From NCBI RefSeq assembly GCF_029873635.1, contig NC_080420.1, positions 122,644,719 to 122,708,718 of the forward strand: DNA of 64,000 nucleotides, given 5' to 3'. Under the pieces are notes generated by a model. The model was not told the DNA's origin and ran no database searches. It saw nothing but the letters and a program-made list of their open reading frames with translations. Origin of the DNA: Malania oleifera. Lineage: Eukaryota; Streptophyta; Magnoliopsida; Santalales; Ximeniaceae. The position numbers and the translations under genes are program-made. Positions 1-13,011 of the stretch are shown in pieces (within the stretch, counting starts at the first letter, position 1; each line of letters begins with the position of its first letter).

Positions 1-1322
1 GGTAAGTAAATTTTGATTATGTTAGTTTCTTTTTATTTTAAATTCATACCCGAGCTTATTTTGTACGTAAATTTTAATTATGTCAATTAGTTCCACAAAA
101 TTTTCATGAGTTTATTTTCACGCATATTTAATTATACCAGTTCTATCTTTAATATACTTGCATCTATTTTTGGGTTAAGAAATGTTCCAATCCCCTCGGG
201 TAAATTTTCAGCATTTCTTTCTATTCAAAAATAAAATTATATATATATTTTTAACACAAAAATTGTGTGGCATGAGTTTATTTCTACGTTACATTTTTAT
301 GTAAATATGAGTAAAGATAAGATTTTCACGATATTATTTTAAATTGCATAAATGATAATAAGATGATTTTCAAACCCCTTATGGCAATGAAAGTTCAAAG
401 TTACAGATGCTCGGTACCGCAGCTTAAAGTTTATACGGATCAGAGTGCACCCACACTGTTTACAGAGTGGTTATTTATGTTAGTGGATTTCTCCTGAGTG
501 CACACCTGGTTTAAGTCCAGGACTTAATAAGGAAAATCTCACTTAAAGTTTACGTACGTTGATTTAGTTTGGTCGGCCAGCCAGCTAAGTCCAGTCTTCG
601 GACCGCACAACCCAGTCATGGGGGTAAACATGACTTACGGCAAACAGGCCTAAGGGTGGGTTTTTATAATATATGTTTATACATATTTAATTACGTGTAC
701 AAAGTTACTGATAATTTGAAGGAAAAGTGTAAGTTTACGTGAAAATGATCATTTTGGTGCTTATATGACGATCTAAGGAACACGTATAAGGAAAAGTATA
801 TGTATGTTTATCATTAAATATTTTTACAGTTTTAAAGTTAAAAGTTTAATTTAGCAGTTATAGTATATGATTTAAAAATTTACTGTTGAAATTGATGACA
901 AAAGTTTTATGCAGAAATTGTTAAATTTATGTTTATTCTAAAAGCAGTCTTGAAGTTATAATATTCATTATTGTTTTACGAAATTCTTTAAAAACTCATT
1001 TTGGCCACACACTAATAATAATCTTATTTACTTACTGAGCGTCGTCTCATCCCAATCATATTTTATTTCAGATAACTCTGAAGGACATGTCGGGAATCAG
1101 GCTTAGCAAGCATGCGGGTGGGGATTAGAAAAATAAAGATTGATTAGAAATATTAGTATGGTTTCAGATATTTATGTTTGTGTAATTTTCCTTCTTTTGA
1201 AATAAATGATTGTAATATGGAATATTAGTGCTCTGGTTTAATAAAAATTGAGTTTATTTGCTTCCGCTGTAAATCAGTAGTAAAAAGTTAATATCCCAGG
1301 CCCCTCGGGGTCGGGGTGTTAC
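1..1322 (+). repeat. 3' part of a Ty3/gypsy-type LTR, cut by the window edge
   Basis: Non-coding, AT-rich DNA that ends in a typical LTR terminus (ggggtgttaca). It carries the block 'ctgagcgtcgtctca' near 1038, and similar blocks sit late in the other gypsy LTRs of this window (14859 and, more loosely, 62450). A segment near 600-640 about a hundred bases long (accgcacaaccc followed by gtcatg) resembles 14590-14620 in the chromovirus LTR. No primer site follows; the LTR abuts pararetrovirus DNA at 1323. Its left end lies outside the window. Confidence 0.6.
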
Positions 1323-2384
1323 AGTTGGCTAGAGGCCTTTTTCTTCTGAAAATATTGTAGGGATTTACAAGTGGAAGAGTGGTTTCCTGGATCTGAGCAG
1401 AGTCAGGAATATAGGAGTATTCTACTAGGTTGGTGATTTTGGAAGAAGTACTTTTCTTTATAGAGGGAGGAGGAGAAATGGAGGAAGAAAGTGGAGCAGG
1501 TGTAATTTCTGTACTTCGAGAGTGAGAATCCATGGTTTGCAAGTTTCCCCTTTGAACTATTTGTACCTCGTTCTTATAAAATTACTTCTATGATCTTAAA
1601 TCTCCTGGACTCCAGGAAAGGCCATGACTCTAATACCACACGAGAGTCGTGAGCCCCAAGACCTTCCAAAGGAAAGCAACCAATCTAGGACCACATCTCC
1701 AACACAGGCCTTCCCATGGCCATTTAAACGGAGAACTCGGGTCCTTCAACCAAATGCTTTACCAGAGGAGGTCTTCGGGGACCGTACAACCTTTCTGATG
1801 TGCAGGATCCTCCTTAGAGGCAAGCACAGAACATACTCGGTGCCATGTTATGATCATCAAAGGAACCCATTACAGTTTCATTAAACCAGAGGTTTGCCTT
1901 GCACCAGCATCGTGACTCGGCAGGTTATGGGTATCCACTATAAAGATATCCCTTATAATATCATAAAGATATTACAAGCTCATAAAAGTAGAAGATAGAA
2001 GCCCTTCGGAAAAATAGTCCTTATGGGAAAAAGGGAATTTAGAAGGCCATGGATGAACACAAAGAGGAGATTTTATTTCGTTCTAGTTCTGCTCTACCTT
2101 CGTTCTAGTGCTGCCCTACAAGAAGGAAGGTAGTCCCTTATATAGAGGTATGAGACCCCCAAATCTTACACGCTAAGCAAACATTGAGAGGGACATAAAG
2201 TAAACATGAAAAAGACATAAAGTTAGACGACGACATAAAGCCAAAGTGGGTGAAGACTTTTGTGGTGTCGACTGACAACTGACAAAGACGACCTAACTAC
2301 TGACAACAGACATAATTAAAAGGTAACAGCACATGGGCGGCTGCATTTGTGCGGGAGTGAGCCACCACCTTTAATTATGGTTCT
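1323..2384 (-). mobile_element. Endogenous pararetrovirus (Caulimoviridae): leader and start of first ORF, copy A
   Basis: Fossil. Read on the minus strand it holds a TATA box (2135-2145), a tRNA-Met-type primer site (about 1622-1639, degraded) and the first codons of ORF1, which starts near 1533. It is a close direct repeat of 6483-7537. Both ends are rearrangement junctions: at 1323 it meets a gypsy LTR and at 2384 it is joined to an oppositely oriented polymerase segment. The family follows from the order leader, primer site, ORF1 and from the linked polymerase segments. The genus is uncertain; the plan resembles florendoviruses or petuviruses. Confidence 0.75.
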
Positions 2385-5300
2385 TGGTTCTCTTTTGATG
2401 GATTACCTCCAACTAAATGGCGAGATCGAATTGGTGAATTTGGTGCATGGATTGACCTTCAGCTTTCAAAGCCCGGGAATACTTTAGAAACAGTTCTCGT
2501 TGAATCACATCCAGATTTACTGGAACTTTAAGAAACTGGTTTCAAAGTCTTGGTGAATACAGACAAGTAACATTCATTAAATCCCAGACTCTATCCTTTT
2601 CTTTGGGAACGCTTTATCGAGAATTCGTCGGAGATCCAGATATTCATGCTAATGAAGTTCGATAAGAATATTTTGAAATGAGATGCTGCTCCTTTAAAAG
2701 AAAAGATATTGATTTTCACTATCAAAGGATGTCCAGACGATATTATCTTCTTGGTGGATTTCATGATCACAATCTTAGGCAAGTTTACATTAATTCTTTA
2801 CCAGAAGACATCCAACCAGATTTACAGAGAAAGATTGCCTCTCTCTCACGACCACTCAGAGATATCTCATTAGGGGAAATTCATCAATTGGTACTCACTG
2901 CTCTTGAAAAATTATGTGATACCCATAAGTTGTTTTCAAAGATGATGAAACAGAATTATAAGTTTATAAAGCAATGCAAGAAGCCTTATTTGCAGATCAA
3001 GTGTAAAGAAAAGGATTGCATCTGTAGTCCTAAAAAGAAGAAACATTTCAAAGATTATGGTTCTCACAAGCGTTTCAGAAAAGATCCCAGAAAGAAGAAA
3101 AAGTTCAAATTCTTCAAAAAGAAGTTCCGACGAGGACATGACAAATCCCCTCGATGTTTCATTTGCAAGAAAAAAGGCCATTATGCAAAACAATGTCCAA
3201 TGAACAGGACAAAATCTGCAAAGCTTGCCCAGCAATTATAGAATGAAGAACTTGATGCTGATGCAGAATCTGTTCTTTCAGAACAAGAAGAGATGACTGA
3301 AGAAACTATTCTTGTCCTTACTGATTCAGAAAATTTTGATTCAGAAGATGACTATCATTCAGATGAAACTCTTCAAGTCCAACCTATCCTCTCTTCTCAA
3401 GATTCTCAAATAAGTCCTCATGTCCAAATTCAGCTCCTCCCTGAAAAATATGGTAAACTGATTCCTGCTATTGCATTCATTAATATAGGATCCCATAAGA
3501 CCATGATTAATCCAAAAGTTCTACCATCAGAATGTTGGTCTTCCCATACTCAATTCTTTAGAGCTGCAAATGATCAAATTTTTACTACTACTCCGATTTC
3601 CAAAAGGAAAATTGGATTAAACTCCTTCCTAATTGCATCATTTGGACTCATGTTATCGGCAGTCCACTTCCTCAGAAAGATGTTTTATTAGAATGGGATG
3701 TTTATTGTCTTTCAAAATCTTTGAGGATTCTTCCCACTGGAATTAAGTACAAAAGAGAATTCAAACCTTTTACCCAAACAAACAAAATCTATTCTCTTTC
3801 GTATTCTCCTCTAGATTTTCAGCCCATTGGAGGCAAACTTCTCAAGTTGTGTGCAGAAAGTCATGACCAGTTCATTCATGATCGTCCACTCTGGAAAAAC
3901 CCAGACTTTTTCATCCACATTCCCTTCAAGCTTAATGAAGATGTTAATCCGACCAAAGCTACTTATCCGGGAATGACTCCATCAGACCTTAAGCTTGCCA
4001 GAGAAGAATGTTATTCTTTATTAAAGCAAGGTCTAATTGAACCAACCATTTCCTCTTGGGCATGTCAAGCGTTTTATGTTGAAAAAAGATCTGAGAAAAT
4101 TAAAGGGAAAAAGAGATTAGTTATTGATTACAAGTCATTGAATGTGTTCATTAGAGATGATAAATTCCCTATTCCAAAAGCCAGAACACAAGTCATCCAT
4201 TTTGTTGGGGCAAAAATATTTTCCAAATTTGATCTGAAAGGTGCTTTTTGGCAACTCGGTATTCATCCAGATGACAGATACAAGACAGCTTTCTGTATTA
4301 TGAATGAACAGTTCCAATGGACTATTTTGCCCTTCGGCTTAAAGATCGCGCCATCACTATTTCAAAAGGCGATGACTAGGATCTTCAATCCTATCTTGCA
4401 CAGTACCCTGATCTATATTGATGATTTTTTATTATTCTCAAAGAGTCTTGCATATCATCATCACCTTCTTGAACATTTCCACCAGATGGCATCACAATAC
4501 GGGATAATGCTCTCAGAAAAGAAAAGTATGATTGGACAACATGAAATTGATTTTTTGGGAATGAAAATATCCCATGGAACCATCTGTCCAGGTCCTCATC
4601 TCGTTGAACAATTATTACAGTTTCCTGATGATAATCTTTCTGTCAAAGAAATACAACAATTTCTTGGCATCATTAATTACATCAGAGACTTCATCCCGCA
4701 TGCAAGTCAGTTCACCAGCGCCCTGTCACAGCTATTGAAAAAGAAGCCACCCCCATAGGGGCCTGACTAGACAAAGGCTGTCAAATATCTCAAGAAAGCT
4801 GCAAAGGATCCACCGCCTCTGACTATTCCATCCACAGGAAATCTTATCCTCTAGTCAGACGCAAGTGACCATTATTGGGGTGTTTTACTCCTTGAAGAAA
4901 AGGACAACAAAAGATCCTATTGTGAACACGCAAGTGGAGAATTCAAAGAATCTCAAAAGCACTATCACATTGTATTCAAAGAAATTATTGCAGTGAAAAA
5001 TGGAATTCAGAAATTTGACTTCTACGTCAGATCAAAGCACTTCACAATTGAAATGGACAACTTATATTTCCCAAAGATGCTTGAATTCTGGAACAAGATT
5101 CTTCCCGATCCATAGATTCTCAGACTGAAAGACTGGTTTTCCAGATATGACTGCTCCATGAAGCATATAAAAGGCGACCACAATGTCCTTGCTGATATGT
5201 TATGTCGCCCTCGGAAAACTTCCTTTCTCATATCTAGACACCGAGCCATTCCACTTATTCTCATGGCCTCATCCTCATCTTCACCACCAGATATCATCTA

Positions 5301-6371
5301 CCTTGGTGCCTCTACCCAGATACACTTCCCTCCAGAAATGTATCCTGAAACCATTCAGCCGTCCAAAATCAAATCCTATGCACAGACCTTCTACGGCTAC
5401 TATGCTGATCTGATAGGCCATCACCTGACTTTTCCATCTTACCCTTTCCTCAATCCTTACATCATCAAGCCTTCATCCTTTAATATTCATATATTATGGT
5501 ATCTATGGTATATCTTTGTTTTGCAGGTACATGTTGTATTCCTCCCTCTTTAGGAGACGTAGGCCCATCTTGATGATCCATCCAACCAGAAACCTTTGTT
5601 CTGGACTTTCCTCCAGCTGTTTGATCCTCTGTTCACATGGAGAAAGAAGCTGACTACCCTTATGGGTAACCATAACCTTTGGAAGATGGACCCATTTGAA
5701 GCAGCCACAGTACACAGTATCTTCATCCTGCATAAACCATACTTCTACAATCCAAACAGGAACCTTTTATGGTCCCAGAATCAGGTCTACGAATGGGATA
5801 CGGTGTACAATTTCCCCAGTACATGGCCAAGCTACAAGCCCTCACTGTTGAATCATATCTGTGAAATAAATGATCTGAAGTTCTGTTGAATCATCTCATG
5901 GCCTTTCATTGAGTCCATGAGAGTTAAGATCATAGAAGTAATTTTTAGAAGAACAAGGTACAAATAGTTCAAAGGGAAAACTTGCAAACCATGGATTCTC
6001 ACTCTCGAAGTACAGAAATTACACCTGCTCGACTTTCTTCTTCCATTTTTCTTCCTCCCTCCATAAAGAAAACTACTTCTTCCAAAATCACCAACCTAGT
6101 AGAATACTCATATATTCTTGACTCTGCTCAGATCCAGGAAACCTCTCTTCCACTTGTAAATCCCTACAATATTTTCAGAAGAAAAAAATCTCTAGCCAAC
6201 CAAGTCCGTACTCTTCTTATATCCCACAACAAACTGCAAGTCAAGGAGTTCGTTCAAACTACAGCCCTTGATAAATATCTCATCCCAGCCTCTTCCAAAG
6301 AGCAATATGTTGATCTTGAGCTTGATCAAGGTCTGAGCAACCAATGGATCAGAGAAGGCTATACTCATCTC
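2385..6371 (+). mobile_element. Endogenous pararetrovirus: coat, protease, RT, RNase H and ORF1 segments, plus strand
   Basis: Fossil. Parts in order: coat-protein-like region (2385-3120) with a Lys-rich stretch; CCHC zinc knuckle CFICKKKGHYAKQC (3155-3196); aspartic-protease-like region (about 3430-3600); reverse transcriptase (about 3960-4740) with a YIDD box at 4414-4425; RNase H (about 4840-5220); a further polymerase-end segment to about 5890. From about 5896 the sequence jumps to just beyond the viral primer site and runs into a plus-strand ORF1 (start 5982 or the inner Met) reaching a movement-protein-like GYTHLH motif near 6358. The copy is broken, with roughly ten interruptions. The RT/RNase H order, the lack of LTRs and the lack of an integrase identify Caulimoviridae. 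Confidence 0.85.
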
Positions 6372-6778
6372 CATATTGCTCTTTGGAAGAGGCTGAGATG
6401 AGACATTTATCAAGGGCTATAGTCTGGACAAACTCTTTTACTTGCGGTCTGTTGTGGGATATAAGAAGAGTACAAACTTGGTCGGCTAGAGGCCTTTTTC
6501 TTCTGAAAATATTGTAGGGATTTACAAGTGGAAGAGAGGTTTCCTGGATCTGAGCAGAGTCAGGAATATAGGAGTATTCTACTAGGTTGGTGATTTTGGA
6601 AGAAGTACTTTTCTTTATGGAGGGAGGAAGAGAAATGGAAGAAGAAAGTCGAGCAGGTGTAATTTCTGTACTTCGAGAGTGAGAATCCATGGTTTGCAAG
6701 TTTCCCCTTTGAACTATTTGTACCTCGTTCTTCTAAAAATTACTTCTATGATCTTAACTCTCCTAGACTCCAGGAAAG

Positions 6779-6796
6779 GCCATGGCTCTGATACCA
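6779..6796 (-). promoter_or_regulatory. tRNA-Met primer binding site of the pararetrovirus
   Basis: The minus strand reads TGGTATCAGAGCCATGGC, complementary to the 3' end of plant initiator tRNA-Met. It marks nucleotide 1 of a caulimovirid genome and lies about 80 bases upstream of ORF1, as expected for the family. Confidence 0.85.
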
Positions 6797-7292
6797 CACG
6801 AGAGTCGGGAGCCCCAAGACCTTCCAAAGGAAAGCAACCAATTTAGGACCACATCTCCAACACAGGCCTTCCCATGGCCACTCAAACGGAGAACTCAGGT
6901 CCTTCAACTAAATGCTTTACCTGAGGAGGTCTTTAGGGACCGTACAACCTTTCTGATATGTAGAATCCTCCTTAGAGGCAAGCACAGAGCATACTCGGTG
7001 CCATGTTATGATCATCAAAGGAACCCATTACAGTTTCGTTAAACCAGAGGTTTGACTTGCGCCAGTACCGTAACTCGGCAGGTTACGGGTATCCACTGTA
7101 AAGATATCCCTTATAATATCATAAAGATATTACAAGCTTATAGAAGTAGAAGATAGAAGCCCTTCAGACAAGTAGTCTTTAGGGGAAAAAGGGAATTTAG
7201 AAGGCCATGGATGAACACAAAGAGGAGATTTTATTTCATTCTAATTCTACTGTAACTCAGTTCTAGCCCTGCCTTACAAGAGGGAAGGTAGT

Positions 7293-7303
7293 CCCTTATA
7301 TAG
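7293..7303 (-). promoter_or_regulatory. Pregenomic-RNA-type TATA box of the pararetrovirus
   Basis: The minus strand reads ctatataaggg. The upstream DNA (7380-7460) holds several TGAC/GACGAC motifs like as-1 elements of caulimovirid promoters. The same box is present at 2135-2145 in copy A. Activity is not known. Confidence 0.55.
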
Positions 7304-10300
7304 AGGTATGAGACCCCCAAAGCTTACACGTTAAGCAAACATTGAGAGGGACATAAAGCAAACATGAAAAAGACATAAAGTTAGACGACGACATAAAGCC
7401 AAAGTGGGTGAAGACTTTTGTGGCGTCAACTGACAACTGACAAAGACGACCTAACTACTGACAACAGACATAATTAAAAGGTGACAGCACATGGGCGGCT
7501 GCATTTGTGCGGGAGTGACCCACCACCTTTAATTATGCCATACCTCTTGACATTAAGCCAGCAAACTTTGACTTACATGCAAACTTATTACATAAGTAGA
7601 CAATAGCGGCCCACCATTGTGGACTTTTGGAGATAATAATACATAAAGTAGTCTGCCATTATGGACTTCGGTGAGATGGTGAGAGGTTGAGGTTGACGTA
7701 ATCCTCATCCATGATTTCTCCATGGATCGGATGAGAGTAAGTCTTCTGCTTCTAAGGATTGTCTTCATCTATATCCATAGGATCTTGACCAGGGAGATCC
7801 TTGTCAGGTGGCTTGGGAGTTGGAATTTCATTTGGAATGGCTTTGACGAGTTCAGAACAGAACTTCAGATCATTTATTTCGCAGAGATGATTCAATAGTG
7901 AGAGCTTTTAGCTTGGCCATGTACTGGGGAAATTGTACAACGTATCCCATTCATAGACCTGATTCTGGGACCATAAGAGGTTCCTGTTTGGATTGTAGAA
8001 GTATGGTCTATGGAGGATGAAGATACTGTGTACTGTGGCTGCTTCAGCTGGGTTACCATCTTCTAAAAGTTATGGTTACCCATGAGGGTAGTCAGCTTCT
8101 TTCTCTATGTGAACAGAGGATCAAACAGCTGGAGGAAAGTCCAAAACAGAGATTTCTGGTTGGATGGATCATCAAGATGGGCATACGTCTCCTGAAGAGG
8201 GAGGAATACAGCATGTACCTACAAAACAAAGATATACCATAGATACCATAATATATGAGTATTAAAGGATGACGGCCTGATGATGTAAGGATTGAGGAAA
8301 GGGTAAGATGGGAAAGTCAGGTGATGGTCTATTAGATCAGCATAGTAGTCGTAGAAGGTCTTTGCATAGGATTTGATTTTGGATGGATCAGTGGTTTCAG
8401 GATACATTTCTGGAGGGAAGTGTATCTGGGTAGAGGCACCAAGGTAGATGATATCTGGTGGTGAAGATGAGGATGAGGCCATGAGAATAATTGGAATGGC
8501 TCGGTGTCTGGATATGAGAAAGGAAGTTTTCCGGGGGCGAGATAACATATCAGTGAGGACATTGTGGTCGCCTTTTATATGCTTCACGGAGAAGTCATAT
8601 CTGGAAAACCAATCTTTCAGTCTGAGAATCTGTGGATTAGGAAGAATCTTGTTCAGGAATTCAAGCATCTTTGGGAAAGATGAGTTGTCCATTTCAACTG
8701 TGAAGTGCTTTGATCTGACGTAGAAGTCAAATTTCTGAATTCCATTTTTCACTGCAATAATTTCTTTGAATACAGTGTGATAGTGCCTTTGAAATTCTTT
8801 GAATTCTCCACTTGCATGTCCACAATAGGATCTTTTGTTGTCCTTTTCTTCAAGGAGTAAAACACCCCAATAATGGTCACTTGCGTCTGACTCGAGGATA
8901 AGATTTCCTGTGGATGGGATAGTCAGAGGTGGTGGATCCTTTGCAGCTTTCTTGAGATATTTGACAGCCTTTGTCTAGTCAGGCCCCTATGGGGGTGGCT
9001 TCTTTTTCAATAGCTGTGACAGGGCGCTAGTGAACTGACTTGCATGCGGGATGAAGTATCTGATGTAATTAATGATGCCAAAAAATTGTTGTATTTCTTT
9101 GACTGAAAGATTATCATCAAGAAACTGCAATAATTATTCATTGAGATGAGGACCTGGACAGATGGTTCCATGAGATATTTTCATTCCCAAAAAATCAATT
9201 TCATGCTGTCCAATTATACTTTTCTTTTCTGACAGCATTATTCCGTATTGTGATGCCAGCTGGTGGAAATGTTCAAGAAGGTGATGATGATCTGCAAGAT
9301 TCTTTAAGAATAATAAAATATCATCAATATATATCAGGGTACTGTGCAAGATAGGATTGAAAATCCTGGTCATCGCCTTTTGAAACAGTGATGGCGCGAT
9401 CTTTAAGCCGAAGGGAATGTGGATGAAAAAGTTTGGGTTTTTCCAGAGTGGACGATCATGAATGAACTGGTCATGACTTTCTGCACACAGCTTGAGGAGC
9501 TTGCCTCCAATGGGCTGAAAATATGGAGGAGAATACGAAAGAGAATAGATTTTGTTTGTTTGGGTAAAAGGCTTGAATTCTCTTTTGTACTTAATTCCAG
9601 TAAGAAGAATCCTCAAGGATTTTGAAAGACAATAAACATCCCATCCTAATAAAACATCTTTTTGAGGAGGTGGACTGCCGATAACATGAGTCCAAATGAT
9701 GCAATTTGGAAGGAGTTTAATCCCAATTTTCCTTTTGGAAATCAGAGTACTAGTAAAAATTTGATCATTTGCAGCTCTAAAGAATTGAGTATGGGAAGAC
9801 CAACATTCTGATGGTAGAACTTTTGGATTAACCATGGCCTCATGAGATCCCGTATCAATGAATGCAATAGCAGGAATGGGTTTACCATATTTTTCAAGGA
9901 GGAGCTGAATTTGGACATGAGGACTTATCTGAGAATTTTGAGAAGAGAGAATAGGTTGGACTTGAAGAGTTTCATCTGAATGATAATTATCTTCTGAATC
10001 AGAATTTTCTGAATCAGTAAGGACGAGAATAGTTTCTTCGGTCATCTCTTCTTGTTCTGAAAGAACAGATTCTACATCTGCATCAAGTTCTTCATTCTGT
10101 AACTGCTGGGCAAGCTTTACAGATTTTGTCCTGTTCATTGGGCATTGCTTTGCATAGTGGCCTTTTTTCTTGCAAATGAAACATCGAGGGGATTTGTCGT
10201 GTCCTCGTCGGAACTTCTTTTTCAAGAATCTGAACTTTTTCTTCTTTCTGGGATCTTTCCTGAAACGTTTGTCAGAATCATAATCTTTTCTTCTTTTTAG

Positions 10301-13011
10301 GACTACAGATGCAATCCTTTTCTTTACACTTGATCTGCAAATTAGGCTTTTTGCATTGCTTTGTAAACTTATGATTATGTTTCATCATCTTTGAAAACAA
10401 CTGATGGGTATCACATAATTTTTCAAGAGCAGTGAATGCCAGTTGATGAATTTCCCCTAATGAGATATCTCTGAGTGGTTGTGAGAGAGAGGCAATCTTT
10501 CTCTGTAAATCTGGTTGGATATCTTCTGGTAAAGAATTAATGTAAACTTGTCTGAGATTGTCATCATGAAATCCACCAAGAAGATAATATCGTTTGGACA
10601 TCCTTTGATAGTGAAAATCAAGATCTTTTGTTTTTAAGGAGCAGCATCTCATTTCAAAATATTCTTGTCGAACTTCATTAGCATGAATATCTGGATCTCC
10701 AACAAATTCTTGAAGAGTTGAGACAAGATGACATACTAGTGGTGAGGGAATTCCCAAATGTATTCCCAGAAGAATTGTCTGGTTTGCCGCCAGACTGTGA
10801 GATTGAGTTTACTATAGATTATTTGCCGGGGTCTGCACCAGTATCTAACGCACCGTACCGTATGGCACCAATTGAGTTGAAAGAACTGAAAGATCAACTA
10901 CAGGAGTTACTAGATAAGGGTTTTATCAGGCCCAGTGTGTCACCTTGGGATGCGCCAGTATTGTTCGTGAAGAAGAAAGATGGAACCATGAGGTTATGCA
11001 TTGATTATAGGGAGATAAACAAATTGATAGTCAAGAATAAATATCCTCTCCCTAGGATCGATGATTTATTTGATCAGCTCCAGGGGACCTAGGTGTATTC
11101 TAAGATTGATCTGCGGTCAGGCTACCATCAGGTGAAAGTCAAGGTAAAGGACATTTCGAAGACTGCTTTTCGTACCCGATATGGGCATTACGAGTTCTTA
11201 GTGATGCCATTTGGGTTGACTAATGCACCAGCGGTTTTTATGGATTTGATGAATCGGGTATTCCACCAGTATTTGAACCAGTTTGTGGTTGTGTTTATTG
11301 ACGATATACTGGTCTACTCGAGGAGTTCTAAGGAGCACGAGCATCATTTGAGGCTGGTGTTGCAGGTATTAAGGGAAAGGAAATTATATGCAAAGTTCAA
11401 GAAATGCGAGTTCTGGTTAAGGCAGGTTACTTTTCTCGGCCATGTGATCTCAGAAGCAGGAGTATCAGTCGATCCAAGCAAGATAAAGGCAGTGGTGAAT
11501 TGGGGAAGGCCGGGAAATGTTCAGGAAGTCAGGAGTTTTCTAGGGTTGGCAGGTTATTACCGACACTTTGTGGAGTGGAATGAAGAGGGAGATAGCTGAA
11601 TTTGTTCAGCAGTGCTTGACGTGCCAGCAGGTTAAAGCTGAGCACCAGAGACCAGCAGGACAGTTACAGCCGTTGTTTATTCTAGAATGGAAGTGGGACC
11701 ACGTTTCGATGGATTTTTTTACGGGGTTACCACCAGTACGGCAGGGATTGAATGCAATTTGGGTAGTTATGGATCGTTTGACGAAGACTGCTCATTTCAT
11801 TCCTATTAAAATTGGTTATTCCATGGACAGACTGACAGAGATATATGTTCAGGAGATAGTTCGTGTTCATGGGGTACCGGTGTCCATAGTCTCAGACCGA
11901 GATCCTCGGTTTACTTGACGATTCTGGAAGAGTTTTCAAGAGGCTATGGGTACGCAGCTAGCTTTTAGCACTGCTTTCCATCCCCAGACTGATGGTCAGA
12001 CAGAGAGGACCATTCAGATACTGGAAGATATGCTTCGTGCTTGTGTACTTGATTTTGGGGGCAATTGGATTCAGTTTATGCTGTTGGTTGAGTTCACTTA
12101 CAATAATAGCTATCAGGCTAGTATCGGCATGGCTCCATACGAAGCATTGTACGGCAAGAGATGTCGTTCTCCTCTTTTCTGGGATAAGGTAGGTGAAAGG
12201 CGAGTTTTGGGTCCAGATATAGTACAACAGGCATCCGACAAAGTCTGGTTAATTAGAGAAAGAATTAGAACAGCATAGAGTCGGCAGAAAAGTTATGCAA
12301 ACACTCACCGCAGAGAATTGGAATTTGATGTGGGAGATTGAGTATTTTTGAAGATAGTTCCTTTGAAGGGAGTTATGAGGTTTGGAAAGAAGGGCAAGTT
12401 GAGCCCTCGGTTTATTGGCCCTTTTGAGATACTTGAGAGAATAGGGTCAGTTGCCTATAGGCTAGCTTTGCCACTAGCTTTGGCTCGTATTCATGACGTG
12501 TTTCATGTTGCCATGTTACGGAAATATGTCCCAGACCCGTCCCACATCATTAGTTATGTAGAGATAGAGCTCAAGGATTCCTTGGCATATGAAGAGGTAC
12601 CGGTACAGATTTTGGACAGGAAGGTTCAGACTTTACGTACTAAAGAAATACAGTTAGTAAAAGTTTTATGGAGGAATCACGCTATAGAGGAAGCTTCTTG
12701 GGAGCTCGAGGAACAGATCAAATAGAGATACCCGTAGTTTTTCCTAGAGGTATAGAGGTACTCAGGTAAAGCATGATAGTTAGATAGATTTCTTTTTGCA
12801 GGTACATGTATAAGATTTTAGCTAGTAGATAGTTTTTAATTTTATATGTGTAATCTTCCAGAACATAATATGTAACCACGGTATTCCTCCGCCACAAGTG
12901 AGGGCAGGTAATAAAATAAGTAGATCATTTTCCTCTACAGAATAATAGAGCATATTGGCGGGGATATAGATAGTAAATTTCTAGGACGAAATTTTATAAG
13001 GAGGGGGAGAA

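Larger units (their letters stand above)
6372..10717 (-). mobile_element. Endogenous pararetrovirus: second copy, minus strand
   Basis: Fossil. Read from right to left it contains a coat-like region (10757-10278), a CCHC knuckle (about 10180-10140), a protease region (about 9960-9820), RT segments (to about 9130), RNase H (8752-8219), a polymerase-end segment to about 7700, then the non-coding leader with promoter and primer site, and ORF1 from 6699 to the inverted junction near 6372. It is colinear through the leader, so the joint at 7537 shows the native polymerase-to-leader order, which copy A lacks. It is incomplete and broken, with about ten interruptions. The right end is cut by the chromovirus at 10717/10718. 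It is closely similar to the plus-strand copy, so the two probably derive from one lineage. Confidence 0.85.
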
